Below are positions 20,478 to 30,813 of a stretch of 64,000 nt of DNA, piece by piece; the first letter of the stretch is position 1, and each line of letters starts with the position of its first letter. Source of the DNA: Bacillus sp. THAF10 (GTDB lineage Bacteria > Bacillota > Bacilli > Bacillales > Bacillaceae_I); assembly GCF_009363695.1 (NCBI RefSeq), contig NZ_CP045403.1:1778001-1842000 (forward strand). Reading direction: 5' to 3'. The notes beneath the pieces are model-generated. The model ran no database searches, was not told where the DNA came from, and saw only the letters and a list, made by a program, of their open reading frames with translations. The position numbers were made by a program, and so were the translations under genes.

Positions 20478-21749
20478 ATGAAAATAGTTGTTCAAAAATT
20501 TGGTGGGACGTCAGTAAGAGACGATCGTAGCAGACGTTTTGCGCTCAAGCATATTAAAAAGGCAGTAAGCGAAGGATACAAGGTAGTCGTCGTGGTGTCT
20601 GCAATGGGTAGAAAAGGAGAACCCTATGCGACCGACACTCTATTAAGCTTAATTGATGAAGGAACCAAACGGGTCAGTAAACGGGAAGTGGATTTGCTTT
20701 TATCATGCGGAGAAATCATCTCCTCGGTGATTTTTAGTAATCTCTTAATAAATGAAGGAATAAACGCGACAGCATTGAATGGTCCGCAAGCAGGTTTTCG
20801 GACGAACAATGAACACACGAATGCACGTATTGTGGAAATGAAATGCGAAAAGCTTCTTGACATGTTAAAATTATTTCAAGTAGTTGTGGTAGCAGGCTTT
20901 CAAGGAGAATCTAAAAGTGGGGATATATGTACCATAGGTAGAGGTGGGAGTGATACTTCTGCAGCGGCGCTTGGTGCAGCACTTAAAGCAGAATGGATTG
21001 ATATTTTTACAGATGTGGAAGGTGTGATGACAGCTGACCCGAGGATTGTCAAAGACGCCTCTCCTTTGCCTGTTGTAACGTACAATGAAATTTGCAACAT
21101 GGCCTATCAAGGAGCGAAAGTCATCCATCCTCGCGCAGTGGAGATTGCCATGCAAGCAAAAATCCCCATCCGCATCCGTTCGACCTATTCCAATTCAACA
21201 GGAACTTTAGTAACATCTCTTGATAAGACTGGTAAAGGATCAGATATTAAAGAAAGAATCATCACTGGCATTGCACATGTTCCACATGTTACCCAAATAA
21301 AAGTATTTGCTAAAGAAGGAGATTACGGCATTCAAACCGAAGTTTTCCGAGCAATGGCAAACGAGCAAATTAGTGTCGATTTTTTCAACATTTCTCCAAC
21401 CAGTGTTGTCTATACGGTTTCTGATGAGATGAGTGATAAGGCCATTTCTGTCCTGCAACATCTTGGCTACGAGCCAAAGGTGAATCGCCATTGTGCGAAG
21501 GTTGCCACAGTAGGAGCGGGCATGAGTGGAGTCCCAGGCGTAACATCTAAAATTGTGACAGCCTTATCTGAACAAGGTATTCAAATCCTTCAATCTGCAG
21601 ATAGTCACACCACCATCTGGGTACTAGTGAAACAAGAAGATATGATCAAAGCAGTGAATGCATTGCATCATGTTTTCGATTTGGCAAGAAAGCAAGTTAC
21701 TGTAATACATCCAGCAGTGGGAGAAGGAGAGACGAAAGTAAATGATTAA
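20478..21749 (+). CDS. dapG: Aspartate kinase I, diaminopimelate-sensitive
   Basis: DapG phosphorylates aspartate, the first step toward diaminopimelate and lysine. The 423 residues include VVQKFGGTSV at the N terminus, TIGRGGSDTSAAALGAAL and FTDVEGVMTADPR, then two C-terminal ACT domains (about 265-420). ATG 20478 lies 7 nt after GAGGTG and matches B. subtilis MKIIVQKFGG; upstream in-frame starts are rejected. The end overlaps dapA by 8 nt, so the two are coupled. Confidence 0.96.
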   Translation: MKIVVQKFGGTSVRDDRSRRFALKHIKKAVSEGYKVVVVVSAMGRKGEPYATDTLLSLIDEGTKRVSKREVDLLLSCGEIISSVIFSNLLINEGINATALNGPQAGFRTNNEHTNARIVEMKCEKLLDMLKLFQVVVVAGFQGESKSGDICTIGRGGSDTSAAALGAALKAEWIDIFTDVEGVMTADPRIVKDASPLPVVTYNEICNMAYQGAKVIHPRAVEIAMQAKIPIRIRSTYSNSTGTLVTSLDKTGKGSDIKERIITGIAHVPHVTQIKVFAKEGDYGIQTEVFRAMANEQISVDFFNISPTSVVYTVSDEMSDKAISVLQHLGYEPKVNRHCAKVATVGAGMSGVPGVTSKIVTALSEQGIQILQSADSHTTIWVLVKQEDMIKAVNALHHVFDLARKQVTVIHPAVGEGETKVND

Positions 21750-22614
21750 TTTTGGAAAAGTGTCAACAGCAATGGTGACACCGTTTGACAATAAAGGAAA
21801 CATTGATTTCGAAAAAACCACGCAATTAATTGATTATTTAATAGCAAACGGTACGGACTCGTTAGTAGTGGCCGGAACTACAGGTGAATCTCCAACGTTA
21901 TCTAATGAAGAAAAAATCGCATTGTTTGAACATACAGTAAAGGCAGTAGCAGGGAGAATTCCTGTAATAGCGGGCACTGGCAGTAATAATACACATGCAT
22001 CCATTGATTTGACAAAAAAGGCAGAAGCAGTTGGTGTAGATGCCATTATGCTTGTCGCTCCATATTATAATAAACCAAATCAAGAGGGCTTATATCAGCA
22101 TTTTAAAGCAATTGCAGCTGAAACTTCCTTGCCTGTCATGCTTTATAATATTCCAGGACGCTCGATCGTCAATATGGATCTAACAACGGTCGTAAAGCTT
22201 TCTCATGAACCTAACATTGTTGCAGTAAAAGAAGCTAGTGGCAACCTTGATCTTATGACGGAGATTATTGCAAATACTTCAGAAGATTTTCTACTTTACA
22301 GCGGAGATGATGGCTTGACACTCCCAGTTCTTTCGATTGGAGGAGCAGGAGTGGTATCAGTTGCTTCTCATATAATTGGAAATGAAATGCAAGAGATGAT
22401 TAGTACTTTCATTTCAGGCGATGTCCAATCAGCAGCTAAGCGTCATCAAACCTTACTTCCAGTGATGAAAGGCTTGTTCAGTGCGCCAAGCCCAACACCA
22501 GTGAAGACGGCTCTACAGCTTAAAGGAATGGACGTAGGAGGAGTAAGACTTCCACTTGTACCTCTAACAGAAGATGAAAGAGTTGCGCTCACTAATCTTC
22601 TACAATCCCTATAA
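21742..22614 (+). CDS. dapA: 4-hydroxy-tetrahydrodipicolinate synthase
   Basis: DapA condenses pyruvate and aspartate semialdehyde, supplying both the cell wall and dipicolinate. The 290 residues show the TIM-barrel motifs VVAGTTGESPTLSNEEK, PYYNKPNQEGLYQHF, YNIPGR and the Schiff-base Lys in VAVKEASGNLDL. The ATG lies inside the last codons of dapG. A strong terminator follows. Confidence 0.97.
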   Translation: MINFGKVSTAMVTPFDNKGNIDFEKTTQLIDYLIANGTDSLVVAGTTGESPTLSNEEKIALFEHTVKAVAGRIPVIAGTGSNNTHASIDLTKKAEAVGVDAIMLVAPYYNKPNQEGLYQHFKAIAAETSLPVMLYNIPGRSIVNMDLTTVVKLSHEPNIVAVKEASGNLDLMTEIIANTSEDFLLYSGDDGLTLPVLSIGGAGVVSVASHIIGNEMQEMISTFISGDVQSAAKRHQTLLPVMKGLFSAPSPTPVKTALQLKGMDVGGVRLPLVPLTEDERVALTNLLQSL

Positions 22615-22620
22615 TTTTTC

Positions 22621-22656
22621 AGGATCAAAACCATAGTTGGTTTTGATCCTTTTTTG
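22621..22656 (+). terminator. Terminator after dapA
   Basis: AGGATCAAAACCA pairs with TGGTTTTGATCCT, followed by a T-run. Confidence 0.93.
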
Positions 22657-22690
22657 ATTTTGCACCAGAAATGTACAGTAATAATATTTC

Positions 22691-22720
22691 TTGTATTCCA
22701 ATTCTTGCATACGTTATAAT
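22691..22720 (+). promoter_or_regulatory. Candidate sigma-A promoter for rnjB
   Basis: TTGTAT and a perfect TATAAT are separated by 18 nt. The start point would leave an untranslated leader of about 115 nt before rnjB. Confidence 0.45.
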
Positions 22721-22844
22721 ATTTTCAAATGACATGGAGCGGATATTCATTTAGTGTTTTCTAGCAGACCCTTTGATCTATCCCTGAATGCAAAGAATGC
22801 AACTCGTCATAATTTTCTTGAGCCTAAAAATAGGAGGTTAAAAA

Positions 22845-24509
22845 GTGAATACACCACAGATAGAGAAGCTTAAGGTATTTGCCCTTGGGGGAATCGGAGA
22901 AATCGGTAAAAATATGTATGTCATAGAAGCGGATCAGTCCATTTATATAATGGACACTGGAGTAATGATTCCAGAAGATGGGATGCTCGGGATCGATATG
23001 GTGATCCCTGATATTACCTATCTTGAGGAAAATAAAGAAAAAATTGAGGGGATATTCCTCACACATGGTCATGAAGAGCATATTGGCGGGTTAGGTTACA
23101 TGCTAAGAAAAATTTCAGCCCCTGTTTATGGCACAAAGCTGACCATTGCTCTTGCTAAAGAACTAGTAAACAGAACAGGTGCAAGCAAGCGAGTAACGTT
23201 TACCGAAATTGATGAAAACACGGTCCTTACTTTAAAAAATCTAACAGTTACGTTTTTTCGTACACATCACAGCATCCCTGATTCCGTTGGCTTATGCTTT
23301 CACACCTCACAAGGAGCTATCGTGCATACAGGGGATTTTAAATTTGACCAGTCTCAACTGTCGCAAAATTCCGATTTAGGTAAAATCGCACAGATTGGAA
23401 ACCAAGGCGTGTTGTGCGTATTAAATGATAGTACCAATGCTGAAAAACCTGGCTATACCTTATCAGAATCAATAGTTAAACAGGAAATTTCAGATGTTGT
23501 CTATAATGCAAAAGGCCGTGTGCTTGCAGCATGTCTGTCTACGAATGTTGGGCGAATCCAACAGGTAATTGAGGCAACTGTTACGAACCAACGGAAGCTT
23601 GTAGTTATTTCTCATCCAGCAGACAATAATTTTGATATAGCCAAGGAGCTTGGCTACATCAATATACCGGAGGATTTAATTGTTTCTGTGAATGAGTTGA
23701 ATAATTTAGACAGCAGCAATTTGGTCGTCCTTACAATCGGCACACATTCACATTTAATGGCAGCGTTATTAAAAATGGCAAAAGGTGCTCATAAACATGT
23801 AAGTGTAAATTCTCAAGATACAGTTATGATTTGTGCTTCCCCAACTCCAGGCACTGAAATAACGGTAGGTAAAGTAATTGATAAGCTATTTCGAACTGGT
23901 GCAAACGTACTTCATAGCCAAAAGAAAATTCATTCTTCCGGACATGGATGTCAAGAAGAGTTAAAGCTCATGCTAAATCTTCTCAAGCCCCGTTATGTAA
24001 TACCTATACAAGGGGAGTTTAAAATGCAAAGAGCCCTCTCGAAAGTGGCGGAGAGTGTGGGCATTGCTAAGGATAATATATTTTTGTTGAATAAAGGAGA
24101 AGTAATTGAATTCTCTAAAGGCGAAGGAAAGTATGCAGGGAAGGTTTATGCAGGAAATATCCTTGTGGACGGGCTTGGTGTTGGAGATATTGGTAATATC
24201 GTCCTTAGAGACAGAAGATTACTTTCACAGGATGGTATATTAATTGTAGTAGTATCCATTAATAAAGCTCAGAAAAAAGTGATCGCAGGTCCAGAGTTAA
24301 TTTCTAGAGGATTTGTCTATGTCAGAGAATCAGAAGAACTGCTAGAAAAAGCAAATTTTATCGTAACAAACATTTTAGAAGATGCCATGAAAGAGCAAAT
24401 ATTCGAGTGGTCAAGTTTAAAGCTGAAGATAAGAGAATCCTTAAATCAGCAGTTATATGAAAAAACTAGACGAAGACCGATGATTCTTCCCATTATTATG
24501 GAAGTATAA
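22845..24509 (+). CDS. rnjB: Ribonuclease J2
   Basis: A metallo-beta-lactamase RNase that partners RNase J1 in mRNA decay. The 554 residues and the context after dapA match B. subtilis RNase J2. The sequence starts IEKLKVFALGGIGEIGKNMYV and includes SIPDSVG, THTGDFKFDQ-like VHTGDFKFDQ and SSGHGCQEELKLMLNLLKP. The metal motif reads HGHEEHIGG: it keeps both downstream His residues but has Glu for the usual Asp. B. subtilis J2 is more degenerate (HGHDEN, from memory). The start is GTG 22845 behind AGGAGGTT. Confidence 0.95.
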   Translation: MNTPQIEKLKVFALGGIGEIGKNMYVIEADQSIYIMDTGVMIPEDGMLGIDMVIPDITYLEENKEKIEGIFLTHGHEEHIGGLGYMLRKISAPVYGTKLTIALAKELVNRTGASKRVTFTEIDENTVLTLKNLTVTFFRTHHSIPDSVGLCFHTSQGAIVHTGDFKFDQSQLSQNSDLGKIAQIGNQGVLCVLNDSTNAEKPGYTLSESIVKQEISDVVYNAKGRVLAACLSTNVGRIQQVIEATVTNQRKLVVISHPADNNFDIAKELGYINIPEDLIVSVNELNNLDSSNLVVLTIGTHSHLMAALLKMAKGAHKHVSVNSQDTVMICASPTPGTEITVGKVIDKLFRTGANVLHSQKKIHSSGHGCQEELKLMLNLLKPRYVIPIQGEFKMQRALSKVAESVGIAKDNIFLLNKGEVIEFSKGEGKYAGKVYAGNILVDGLGVGDIGNIVLRDRRLLSQDGILIVVVSINKAQKKVIAGPELISRGFVYVRESEELLEKANFIVTNILEDAMKEQIFEWSSLKLKIRESLNQQLYEKTRRRPMILPIIMEV

Positions 24510-24520
24510 TCTTATAAACA

Positions 24521-24556
24521 AAAGCCGTAGCTGGAGATTTCTAGCTACGGCTTTTC
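24521..24556 (+). terminator. Terminator after rnjB
   Basis: AAAGCCGTAGCT pairs with AGCTACGGCTTT, followed by TCCT. It is partly symmetrical. Confidence 0.85.
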
Positions 24557-24637
24557 CTATCCACCGAATGAAATATAAATTAGCGTCAATACTAAAGAAA
24601 GAAACCTATTTTTAAAGGGATGGAAGGGGATTATTTC

Positions 24638-25393
24638 ATGTCCGAATATACATATCAATCATCAGAACAACCAAATCAAGAGCCAAATAAACAAGATGCA
24701 GGAAAAGATTCTCTTGTAAATAAAATACAGCAGCTAGGGCAAACGAATGTTGCTCAAATGCCATCAGATTCAAAGATACATTGCTTGACCATTGTAGGCC
24801 AAATAGAAGGCCATGTTCAACTACCTCCTCAAAATAAAACAACAAAATATGAGCATGTTATCCCGCAAATCGTGGCAATTGAACAGAACCCAAATATAGA
24901 AGGACTCCTTGTTATTTTGAACACGGTTGGGGGAGATGTAGAAGCAGGATTGGCAATATCTGAAATGCTCGCATCACTCTCTAAGCCTTCCGTTTCATTA
25001 GTGCTAGGAGGAGGACATTCCATTGGAGTACCAATCGCTGTTTCTTGTGATTATTCCTTTATAGCAGAAACGGCTACGATGACCATTCATCCTGTAAGAC
25101 TAACCGGGCTCGTCATTGGTGTTCCTCAAACCTTCGAATATTTAGATAAAATGCAGGATAGAGTGATTAATTTTGTAACAAAAAATTCTAATATCTCTGA
25201 AGAAAAATTCAAAGAGTTAATGCTTTCAAAAGGAAACCTAACAAGAGACATCGGAACAAATGTCGTAGGAGCAGATGCAGTGGAATACGGATTGATTAAC
25301 GAGGTTGGCGGAGTTGGTAGTGCCATAAAAAAATTAAACGAACTCGTCGAGGGAAATGAAAAGAAAAACGAGGAAGGGAAGATGCTTCAATGA
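24638..25393 (+). CDS. tepA: ClpP-like protease TepA (translocation-enhancing protein)
   Basis: A serine protease of the ClpP/crotonase fold (YmfB/TepA), linked in B. subtilis to protein export and spore germination. The 251 residues contain a ClpP-type core: [18 protein letters not shown], then [13 protein letters not shown] with the likely catalytic Ser, then [10 protein letters not shown] with the His. ATG 24638 follows GGAAGGGGA; ATG 24620 has poorer spacing. The stop overlaps the ylzJ start by 4 nt. Confidence 0.93.
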   Translation: MSEYTYQSSEQPNQEPNKQDAGKDSLVNKIQQLGQTNVAQMPSDSKIHCLTIVGQIEGHVQLPPQNKTTKYEHVIPQIVAIEQNPNIEGLLVILNTVGGDVEAGLAISEMLASLSKPSVSLVLGGGHSIGVPIAVSCDYSFIAETATMTIHPVRLTGLVIGVPQTFEYLDKMQDRVINFVTKNSNISEEKFKELMLSKGNLTRDIGTNVVGADAVEYGLINEVGGVGSAIKKLNELVEGNEKKNEEGKMLQ

Positions 25394-25602
25394 TTCTCTA
25401 TACAACCATGCCTCAGGAGTTAATTTTTCCTGTTGAAAACAGTGAGTATGACAAAACAAGAATCATTGACTACAATGGTGTATCACTTGTGGTTCAGCAA
25501 ACAGAAATGAACACATATCAAATTGTTCGAAATTTAAGTACAGATCCATCACATTATCTCAATAGTAATTACGCTCCAGGTCAAACGATTAATTTTAAGT
25601 AA
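25390..25602 (+). CDS. ylzJ: YlzJ family protein
   Basis: A 70-residue protein found next to tepA and spoIIIE in Bacillus. The sequence [14 protein letters not shown] is characteristic. No domain of known activity is visible. The ATGA overlap with tepA implies coupled translation. Confidence 0.88.
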   Translation: MILYTTMPQELIFPVENSEYDKTRIIDYNGVSLVVQQTEMNTYQIVRNLSTDPSHYLNSNYAPGQTINFK

Positions 25603-25651
25603 CAAGCATTTTTGAGCATGAGCTTATGATATAATACTAGCAACAGAGGAA

Positions 25652-25690
25652 AAAGCAGCCAGTTTATAATGGCTGCTTTCTTCTTCTTAT
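25652..25690 (+). terminator. Terminator between ylzJ and spoIIIE
   Basis: AAAGCAGCCA pairs with TGGCTGCTTT, followed by CTTCTTCTTATT. Confidence 0.8.
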
Positions 25691-25718
25691 TATTTGCAGG
25701 ATAAGATAGGTGAGAAAT

Positions 25719-28076
25719 ATGTCAAAACGTAAAAAAAGACAACGTAAATCTAAGAACAGAGATGAATGGAAACGGACCGTTACCTTTGAAGTAATAGGGC
25801 TACTTTTATTGGCACTTTCCTGTATTGCAATTGCAAAGCTTGGGATGGTCGGACATGCATTTGTATTAGTTTTCCGATTTTTTAGTGGAGAATGGTACAT
25901 GCTGATGCTTCTAGGCTTATTAATTCTTTCTTGTTACATTATTTGGAAAAGAGATCTACCTACCTTCTTTTCAAGACAACTAGTGGGAATATATGTGATT
26001 GTGATGTCTATATTATTGATTAATCATGAAGCACTATTTCGAACACTATCAAGAGGTGGTGGGTTTGCGAATCCATCGGTTATAGGGAACACTTGGGATT
26101 TTTTTTGGCAGGAAGTGAATGGAGAAATCAGCACCCCAGAGCTTGGAGGAGGAATGATTGGAGCCGTCCTTTTTGCATTATTTCATCTGCTTTTTGATGC
26201 AACGGGTGCTAGGTGGATTGCTATGATTTTCATCGTCATTGGAATTCTATTAGTGACTGGAAAATCGCTAAATGACACGGTAATTAAGATTGTGCTTGGA
26301 ATCTTCCACTTTTTGAAAACGCAGTGGCTTGCTTTTATCGATGATATGAGAGGCTGGAGAGAAGATAGCACGAAAAAGAAAAAGCAAAAGAAAGAGGAAG
26401 ACAAGAAAAAGGGTAAAGATAAAGTGGAAAAAGAAGAAGAGGTTATTGTTCTAGGAGAGCATGAGACAAATGGGGAAGAAGTATTGGCACCTCCCATTAT
26501 ATCTTCCTTTAATGACCGTGAAGAAAGTCTTCCATATGAAGAAAAGAAAAACACCAAAGAGGTTGCGACCTCTACCAATACAACAGCAGAAAAAGGCAAT
26601 ACAGGTGATTTAGTGCCAAGTCCAATGGCGTTTACGGAAGTGGAAAACAAGGAATATGTCTTACCATCTTTAGATTTATTAAACAAACCAATCACGAATC
26701 ATCAAACAACTGAGCATGAAAATATTTATCAAAACGCAAGAAAATTGGAAAAAACCTTTGCAAGCTTTGGAGTAAAAGCAAAGGTAACTAAGGTTCACTT
26801 AGGACCAGCTGTAACAAAGTATGAAGTGTATCCGGATGTTGGAGTAAAGGTTAGTAAAATTGTTAATTTAAGTGATGATTTAGCACTTGCGCTCGCAGCA
26901 AAGGATATTCGAATTGAAGCGCCTATCCCTGGAAAATCCGCGATTGGTATTGAAGTGCCAAACAATGAAGTGGCGATGGTTTCTTTACGTGAGGTACTTG
27001 ATAACAAACTCGCAGACAAGCCTGATTCTAAGCTATTAATTGGTCTTGGACGTGATATTTCAGGTGATTCTGTTGTAGCTGAACTAAATAAAATGCCACA
27101 CTTACTTGTTGCAGGAGCAACAGGAAGCGGGAAAAGTGTTTGTATCAATGGGATCATCACGAGTATTTTAGTCCGGGCAAAGCCTCATGAAGTGAAAATG
27201 ATGATGATAGATCCGAAAATGGTAGAACTGAATATGTACAATGGAGTGCCCCATTTATTAGCGCCTGTTGTGACAGATCCTAAAAAAGCATCACAAGCAT
27301 TAAAAAAAGTCGTCAATGAAATGGAAAGACGTTATGAGCTTTTTTCTCACACAGGAACTAGAAATATCGAAGGCTACAATGATTACATCAAAAGACATAA
27401 TCAGGATGAAGAAGCAAAACAGCCTTCTCTTCCTTATATCGTTGTGATTGTGGACGAGCTTGCAGACTTAATGATGGTAGCTTCTTCTGATGTGGAAGAT
27501 TGTATCACCAGACTTGCTCAAATGGCCCGTGCTGCTGGCATCCACTTAATAATTGCTACACAACGACCATCTGTTGATGTTATTACTGGGGTTATCAAGG
27601 CAAATATTCCATCAAGAATCGCATTTAGTGTGTCTTCTCAAACGGATTCCAGAACCATTCTAGACATGGGTGGGGCAGAAAAACTTCTAGGCCGTGGGGA
27701 TATGCTCTTTTTACCAGTCGGTGCGTCTAAACCTATTCGTGTACAGGGAGCATTCCTATCAGATGAAGAGGTAGAGCGAGTTGTGGACTTTGTTATTGAA
27801 CAGCAAAAGGCTCAATACCAAGAGGAGATGATTCCGCAAGATGTGACCGAAGAAGTGGCAGAAGTGGATGATGAACTCTACGATGATGCTGTCCAGCTTA
27901 TCCTAGAAATGCAATCAGCATCCGTATCCATGCTTCAACGTCGCTTCAGAATTGGGTATACTCGTGCAGCAAGACTCATAGATGCCATGGAAGTCAGAGG
28001 CGTAGTAGGCCCATATGAAGGAAGTAAACCACGTAATGTCCTTATTTCTAACAAAAACGAAGATGTAGGTTCATGA
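25719..28076 (+). CDS. spoIIIE: DNA translocase SpoIIIE/FtsK
   Basis: SpoIIIE pumps the chromosome into the forespore at the division septum. The 785 residues have four N-terminal membrane segments (about 25-170), a charged linker rich in Lys and Glu (about 215-330), then the motor with Walker A GATGSGKS near residue 467 and Walker [15 protein letters not shown]. The winged-helix gamma domain at the C terminus includes [24 protein letters not shown] 25719 follows ATAGGTG and matches the homologous MAKKKRK start. A terminator follows the stop. Confidence 0.97.
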   Translation: MSKRKKRQRKSKNRDEWKRTVTFEVIGLLLLALSCIAIAKLGMVGHAFVLVFRFFSGEWYMLMLLGLLILSCYIIWKRDLPTFFSRQLVGIYVIVMSILLINHEALFRTLSRGGGFANPSVIGNTWDFFWQEVNGEISTPELGGGMIGAVLFALFHLLFDATGARWIAMIFIVIGILLVTGKSLNDTVIKIVLGIFHFLKTQWLAFIDDMRGWREDSTKKKKQKKEEDKKKGKDKVEKEEEVIVLGEHETNGEEVLAPPIISSFNDREESLPYEEKKNTKEVATSTNTTAEKGNTGDLVPSPMAFTEVENKEYVLPSLDLLNKPITNHQTTEHENIYQNARKLEKTFASFGVKAKVTKVHLGPAVTKYEVYPDVGVKVSKIVNLSDDLALALAAKDIRIEAPIPGKSAIGIEVPNNEVAMVSLREVLDNKLADKPDSKLLIGLGRDISGDSVVAELNKMPHLLVAGATGSGKSVCINGIITSILVRAKPHEVKMMMIDPKMVELNMYNGVPHLLAPVVTDPKKASQALKKVVNEMERRYELFSHTGTRNIEGYNDYIKRHNQDEEAKQPSLPYIVVIVDELADLMMVASSDVEDCITRLAQMARAAGIHLIIATQRPSVDVITGVIKANIPSRIAFSVSSQTDSRTILDMGGAEKLLGRGDMLFLPVGASKPIRVQGAFLSDEEVERVVDFVIEQQKAQYQEEMIPQDVTEEVAEVDDELYDDAVQLILEMQSASVSMLQRRFRIGYTRAARLIDAMEVRGVVGPYEGSKPRNVLISNKNEDVGS

Positions 28077-28102
28077 GGATAGCAGTTTTGCTATCCTTTT
28101 TT
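28077..28102 (+). terminator. Terminator after spoIIIE
   Basis: GGATAGCA pairs with TGCTATCC, followed by TTTTTT. Confidence 0.9.
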
Positions 28103-28147
28103 CCGCTTGTCAATAAAGAATAAGTGTAAATTTAAAAAGTATTTTTA

Positions 28148-28280
28148 TTGTTGATTGGAGCAAAAGGGGATACTCATCTCGGGAACGACGTAAAAGACTT
28201 GTGACTCCACAGGCATAGCCGATGAGGTTTTAACATTAGCCTCACGGAAGCGAATCCATTTTGTGGAAATTAACAGCGGT
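28148..28280 (+). repeat. Dispersed repeat family A, copy 2
   Basis: It begins TTGATTGGAGCAAAAGG and ends AAATTAACAGCGG, in the same orientation as the other copies. Shared blocks are CTCGGGAA, CACAGGC.TAGCC and CCATTTTG. It fills most of the 342-nt gap between spoIIIE and ymfC; the rest holds only a terminator and an AT-rich promoter region. Confidence 0.85.
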
Positions 28281-28418
28281 GTTTAACACAGTCCTTGTCA
28301 AAAAAAGCAAAAAAATCAATTTTCTATTTATTTTAATGTTGAAAAGTGGTATATTATTTTGGATTAATAGGAAAACGTAAAATAGGTTTTGTAAACGGTT
28401 AATTGGGGGATCAGTTTT

Positions 28419-29144
28419 ATGTCGATTCGATCAGATAGCAGACATTTGTATTTACTTGTAGTAGATAGACTAAAACAAGATATTGAACAAAAATTATATA
28501 AAGAAAAAGAAAAGCTGCCTTCAGAATTCGAATTGTCAAGAAGACTAGGAGTAAGTAGAGCAACACTTCGAGAAGCGCTTAGAGTATTAGAAGAAGAAAA
28601 TATTGTTGTTAGAAGACATGGTGTAGGTACTTTTGTTAATTCTAAACCAGTTTTTTCCTCTGGTATTGAACAGTTAAATTCTGTAACTGATATGATATCT
28701 CAAGCAGGAATGAAACCTGGGACAGTATTTTTAACATCAACCATCGAAAAACCATCTGAAGAAGAGTTAAGCAAGTTTGGAAATGAAGAGATCAAAGAGG
28801 TCCTACACTTTGAACGAGTCCGTACAGCAAATGAATTACCTGTGGTATATTGCATTGATAAAATCCCTACTACGATTGTGGAAGACTATCAATCTTATAA
28901 AAATGAGTCCTTGCTGGACCTATTAGAGGAACAAGCGGGTAGATATATCTCCTATGCAGTCACACACATCGAACCAATTGGGTACCATGATAAAATATCG
29001 CCAATCTTAGAATGCGAGCCTGAAACGGCATTGCTTGTTCTAAAACAAATGCATTATGACCAAAATGACGAGCCAATCCTATATTCACTTAACTACTTCC
29101 GTGCAGACAAATTCAGCTTCCATGTCCTAAGAAAACGTCTATAA
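28419..29144 (+). CDS. ymfC: GntR/HutC-family transcription regulator YmfC
   Basis: A repressor-type regulator of 241 residues. The N-terminal winged helix-turn-helix contains [29 protein letters not shown], and the C-terminal UTRA ligand domain spans about 90-240 ([29 protein letters not shown]). It closely resembles B. subtilis YmfC by memory. The ligand is unknown. In B. subtilis a transporter (ymfD) follows, but here an M16 peptidase gene is next. Repeats of family A flank the gene on both sides. Confidence 0.93.
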   Translation: MSIRSDSRHLYLLVVDRLKQDIEQKLYKEKEKLPSEFELSRRLGVSRATLREALRVLEEENIVVRRHGVGTFVNSKPVFSSGIEQLNSVTDMISQAGMKPGTVFLTSTIEKPSEEELSKFGNEEIKEVLHFERVRTANELPVVYCIDKIPTTIVEDYQSYKNESLLDLLEEQAGRYISYAVTHIEPIGYHDKISPILECEPETALLVLKQMHYDQNDEPILYSLNYFRADKFSFHVLRKRL

Positions 29145-29146
29145 CG

Positions 29147-29178
29147 AAACCCACCAAATAAAGGTGGGTTTTTTATTT
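29147..29178 (+). terminator. Terminator after ymfC
   Basis: AACCCACC pairs with GGTGGGTT, followed by TTTTATTTT. Confidence 0.92.
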
Positions 29179-29211
29179 TGAGGATTACTTTCCTAAATTT
29201 GTAGTAATCCT

Positions 29212-29332
29212 AGCTGTTGATTGGAGCAAAAGGCGTAAACTCTTCTCGGGAATGAAGCGATAGATTGGAGGCCTCACAGGCGTAGCCAAGGAGGTTAACA
29301 AATGGGAAGCCATTTTGCAAAAATCAACAGCG
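29212..29332 (+). repeat. Dispersed repeat family A, copy 3
   Basis: The best-preserved copy. Its ends GCTGTTGATT and AATCAACAGC are perfect 10-bp inverted repeats. Internal blocks GGAGCAAAAGGCG, CTCGGGAATGAAGCGA, CACAGGCGTAGCC and GGAAGCCATTTTGC match the other copies. It lies in the 385-nt gap before ymfF; the rest of the gap is AT-rich and shows no gene. Confidence 0.88.
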
Positions 29333-29529
29333 CAAATATAAGTTTATTATAATATAATTATGTTAACTGTTTGAAGAGCTACAACTTGAAAAACTTACCT
29401 TTTAAACGTTATATTGGAATCAAGACTATTTTCTGTTCAATAAAGAAAGAATAGTACTATCTTTTTTGTTATACGCTTAACTAAAGGTTTGCAAACAAAA
29501 GCAAGATGGACGTGAAGGAGGAGATTTTT

Positions 29530-30810
29530 TTGAAGTTAGTTGATGAAAGAACCTACATGCTAAATGGGATAACCGTACATACTGTCCCAACAGACAAATT
29601 CAAAACCAACTCATTGGTGCTCAAAGTAAAGGCACCATTATCAGAAGAGGACATAACGTTGAGGGCTCTACTTCCGTACGTTTTGCAAAATGGAACAGCC
29701 TCCTACCCACGTTCCTCCCAATTTCGAGCATATCTTGATGATTTATATGGAGCAAGTTTGGGTGTGGATCTTAGTAAAAAAGGAGAAGACCACATCATTA
29801 CGATTAAGATCGAAATTGCCAATGAGAAATTCCTTAAGGATTCCACCCCTTTGCTTGAAAAGGGCGTCCAGTTATTGAGCGAAGTGTTTTTACATCCTCA
29901 TACAGAAGGTAATTCTTTTGCCAAAAGTACGGTGGAAAAAGAAAAAAACGCTTTAAAACAGCGAATTCAATCTGTTTATGACGATAAAATGCGATATGCG
30001 AGCCAAAGACTGGTCGAAGAAATGTGTGCAGATGAACCATACAGGCTTCCAGCTAACGGCTTAAAAGACCAAGTGGATGCCATAACAGCAGAAACTTTGT
30101 ATCAGTATTATCAAGAGCTTCTAAAAACAAATGATATCCACCTTTATGTTGTGGGAGATATTCATAGTGAAGAAGTAGATGGTTATATAAAAAAATTTTT
30201 CGAGCTACCAAGTCAAGAAAACAAGGTATCGTCTTCTGTCACACAGCCCAATAGAGAGAGTCATGAACCAAATGAGGTAATAGAAAAACAGGATATTAAA
30301 CAAGGTAAGCTTAACATAGGATACCGCACCAACATTTTGTTTAAAGATGACTTATACTTTGCCCTTCAAGTATTTAATGGAATATTCGGTGGCTTCTCGC
30401 ATTCTAAACTATTCATGAATGTGCGAGAAAAAGAAAGCCTTGCTTACTATGCAGCATCAAGAGTAGAAAGTCATAAGGGACTTCTTCTAGTGATGTCAGG
30501 AATAGATTTTTCTAACTTTGAAAAAGCGGTAACGATTATAAATGAGCAACTTGAAGCAATGAAGCAAGGGAAATTCAATGAAAATGAAATTTCTCAAACC
30601 AAGGCTGTGATAAAAAATCAAATTTTAGAAACCCTTGATACTGCACGAGGCATGATTGAAATCCTATATAATAATGAAGTTTCTGAAGTTGATAAACCTG
30701 TAGATGTCTTTTTAGACGGCATTGAACAGGTGACAAAAGAAGACATAATTGCAGCAGCAGAAAAAATAGAGTTGGATACCGTTTATTTCTTAACTGGAAA
30801 GGAGGCATAA
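29530..30810 (+). CDS. ymfF: M16-family peptidase-like protein YmfF, lacking the zinc motif
   Basis: A 426-residue protein with the two-domain M16 fold. The N-terminal zinc motif HxxEH expected near residue 50 is absent (the region reads ALLPYVLQNGTASYPR), so it is unlikely to be catalytic alone. The C-terminal part keeps NGIFGGFSHSKLFMNVREKESLAYY. The chosen start is TTG 29530, 6 nt after AAGGAGGAG; ATG 29506 has no good binding site. The stop lies 3 nt before ymfH, which keeps the zinc motif, so the pair may form a heterodimer, as in other M16 pairs. That is inference. Confidence 0.9.
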   Translation: MKLVDERTYMLNGITVHTVPTDKFKTNSLVLKVKAPLSEEDITLRALLPYVLQNGTASYPRSSQFRAYLDDLYGASLGVDLSKKGEDHIITIKIEIANEKFLKDSTPLLEKGVQLLSEVFLHPHTEGNSFAKSTVEKEKNALKQRIQSVYDDKMRYASQRLVEEMCADEPYRLPANGLKDQVDAITAETLYQYYQELLKTNDIHLYVVGDIHSEEVDGYIKKFFELPSQENKVSSSVTQPNRESHEPNEVIEKQDIKQGKLNIGYRTNILFKDDLYFALQVFNGIFGGFSHSKLFMNVREKESLAYYAASRVESHKGLLLVMSGIDFSNFEKAVTIINEQLEAMKQGKFNENEISQTKAVIKNQILETLDTARGMIEILYNNEVSEVDKPVDVFLDGIEQVTKEDIIAAAEKIELDTVYFLTGKEA

Positions 30811-30813
30811 TTC

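Noticed and set aside
25612..25635. TTGAGC and TATAAT upstream of spoIIIE as a promoter
   Set aside because: The spacer is only 12 nt, and the -10 is followed at once by a terminator hairpin. I cannot support it as a sigma-A promoter.
14719..29332. Repeats as a CRISPR array
   Set aside because: Copies are kilobases apart, are 120-135 bp long and have no regular spacers or cas genes.
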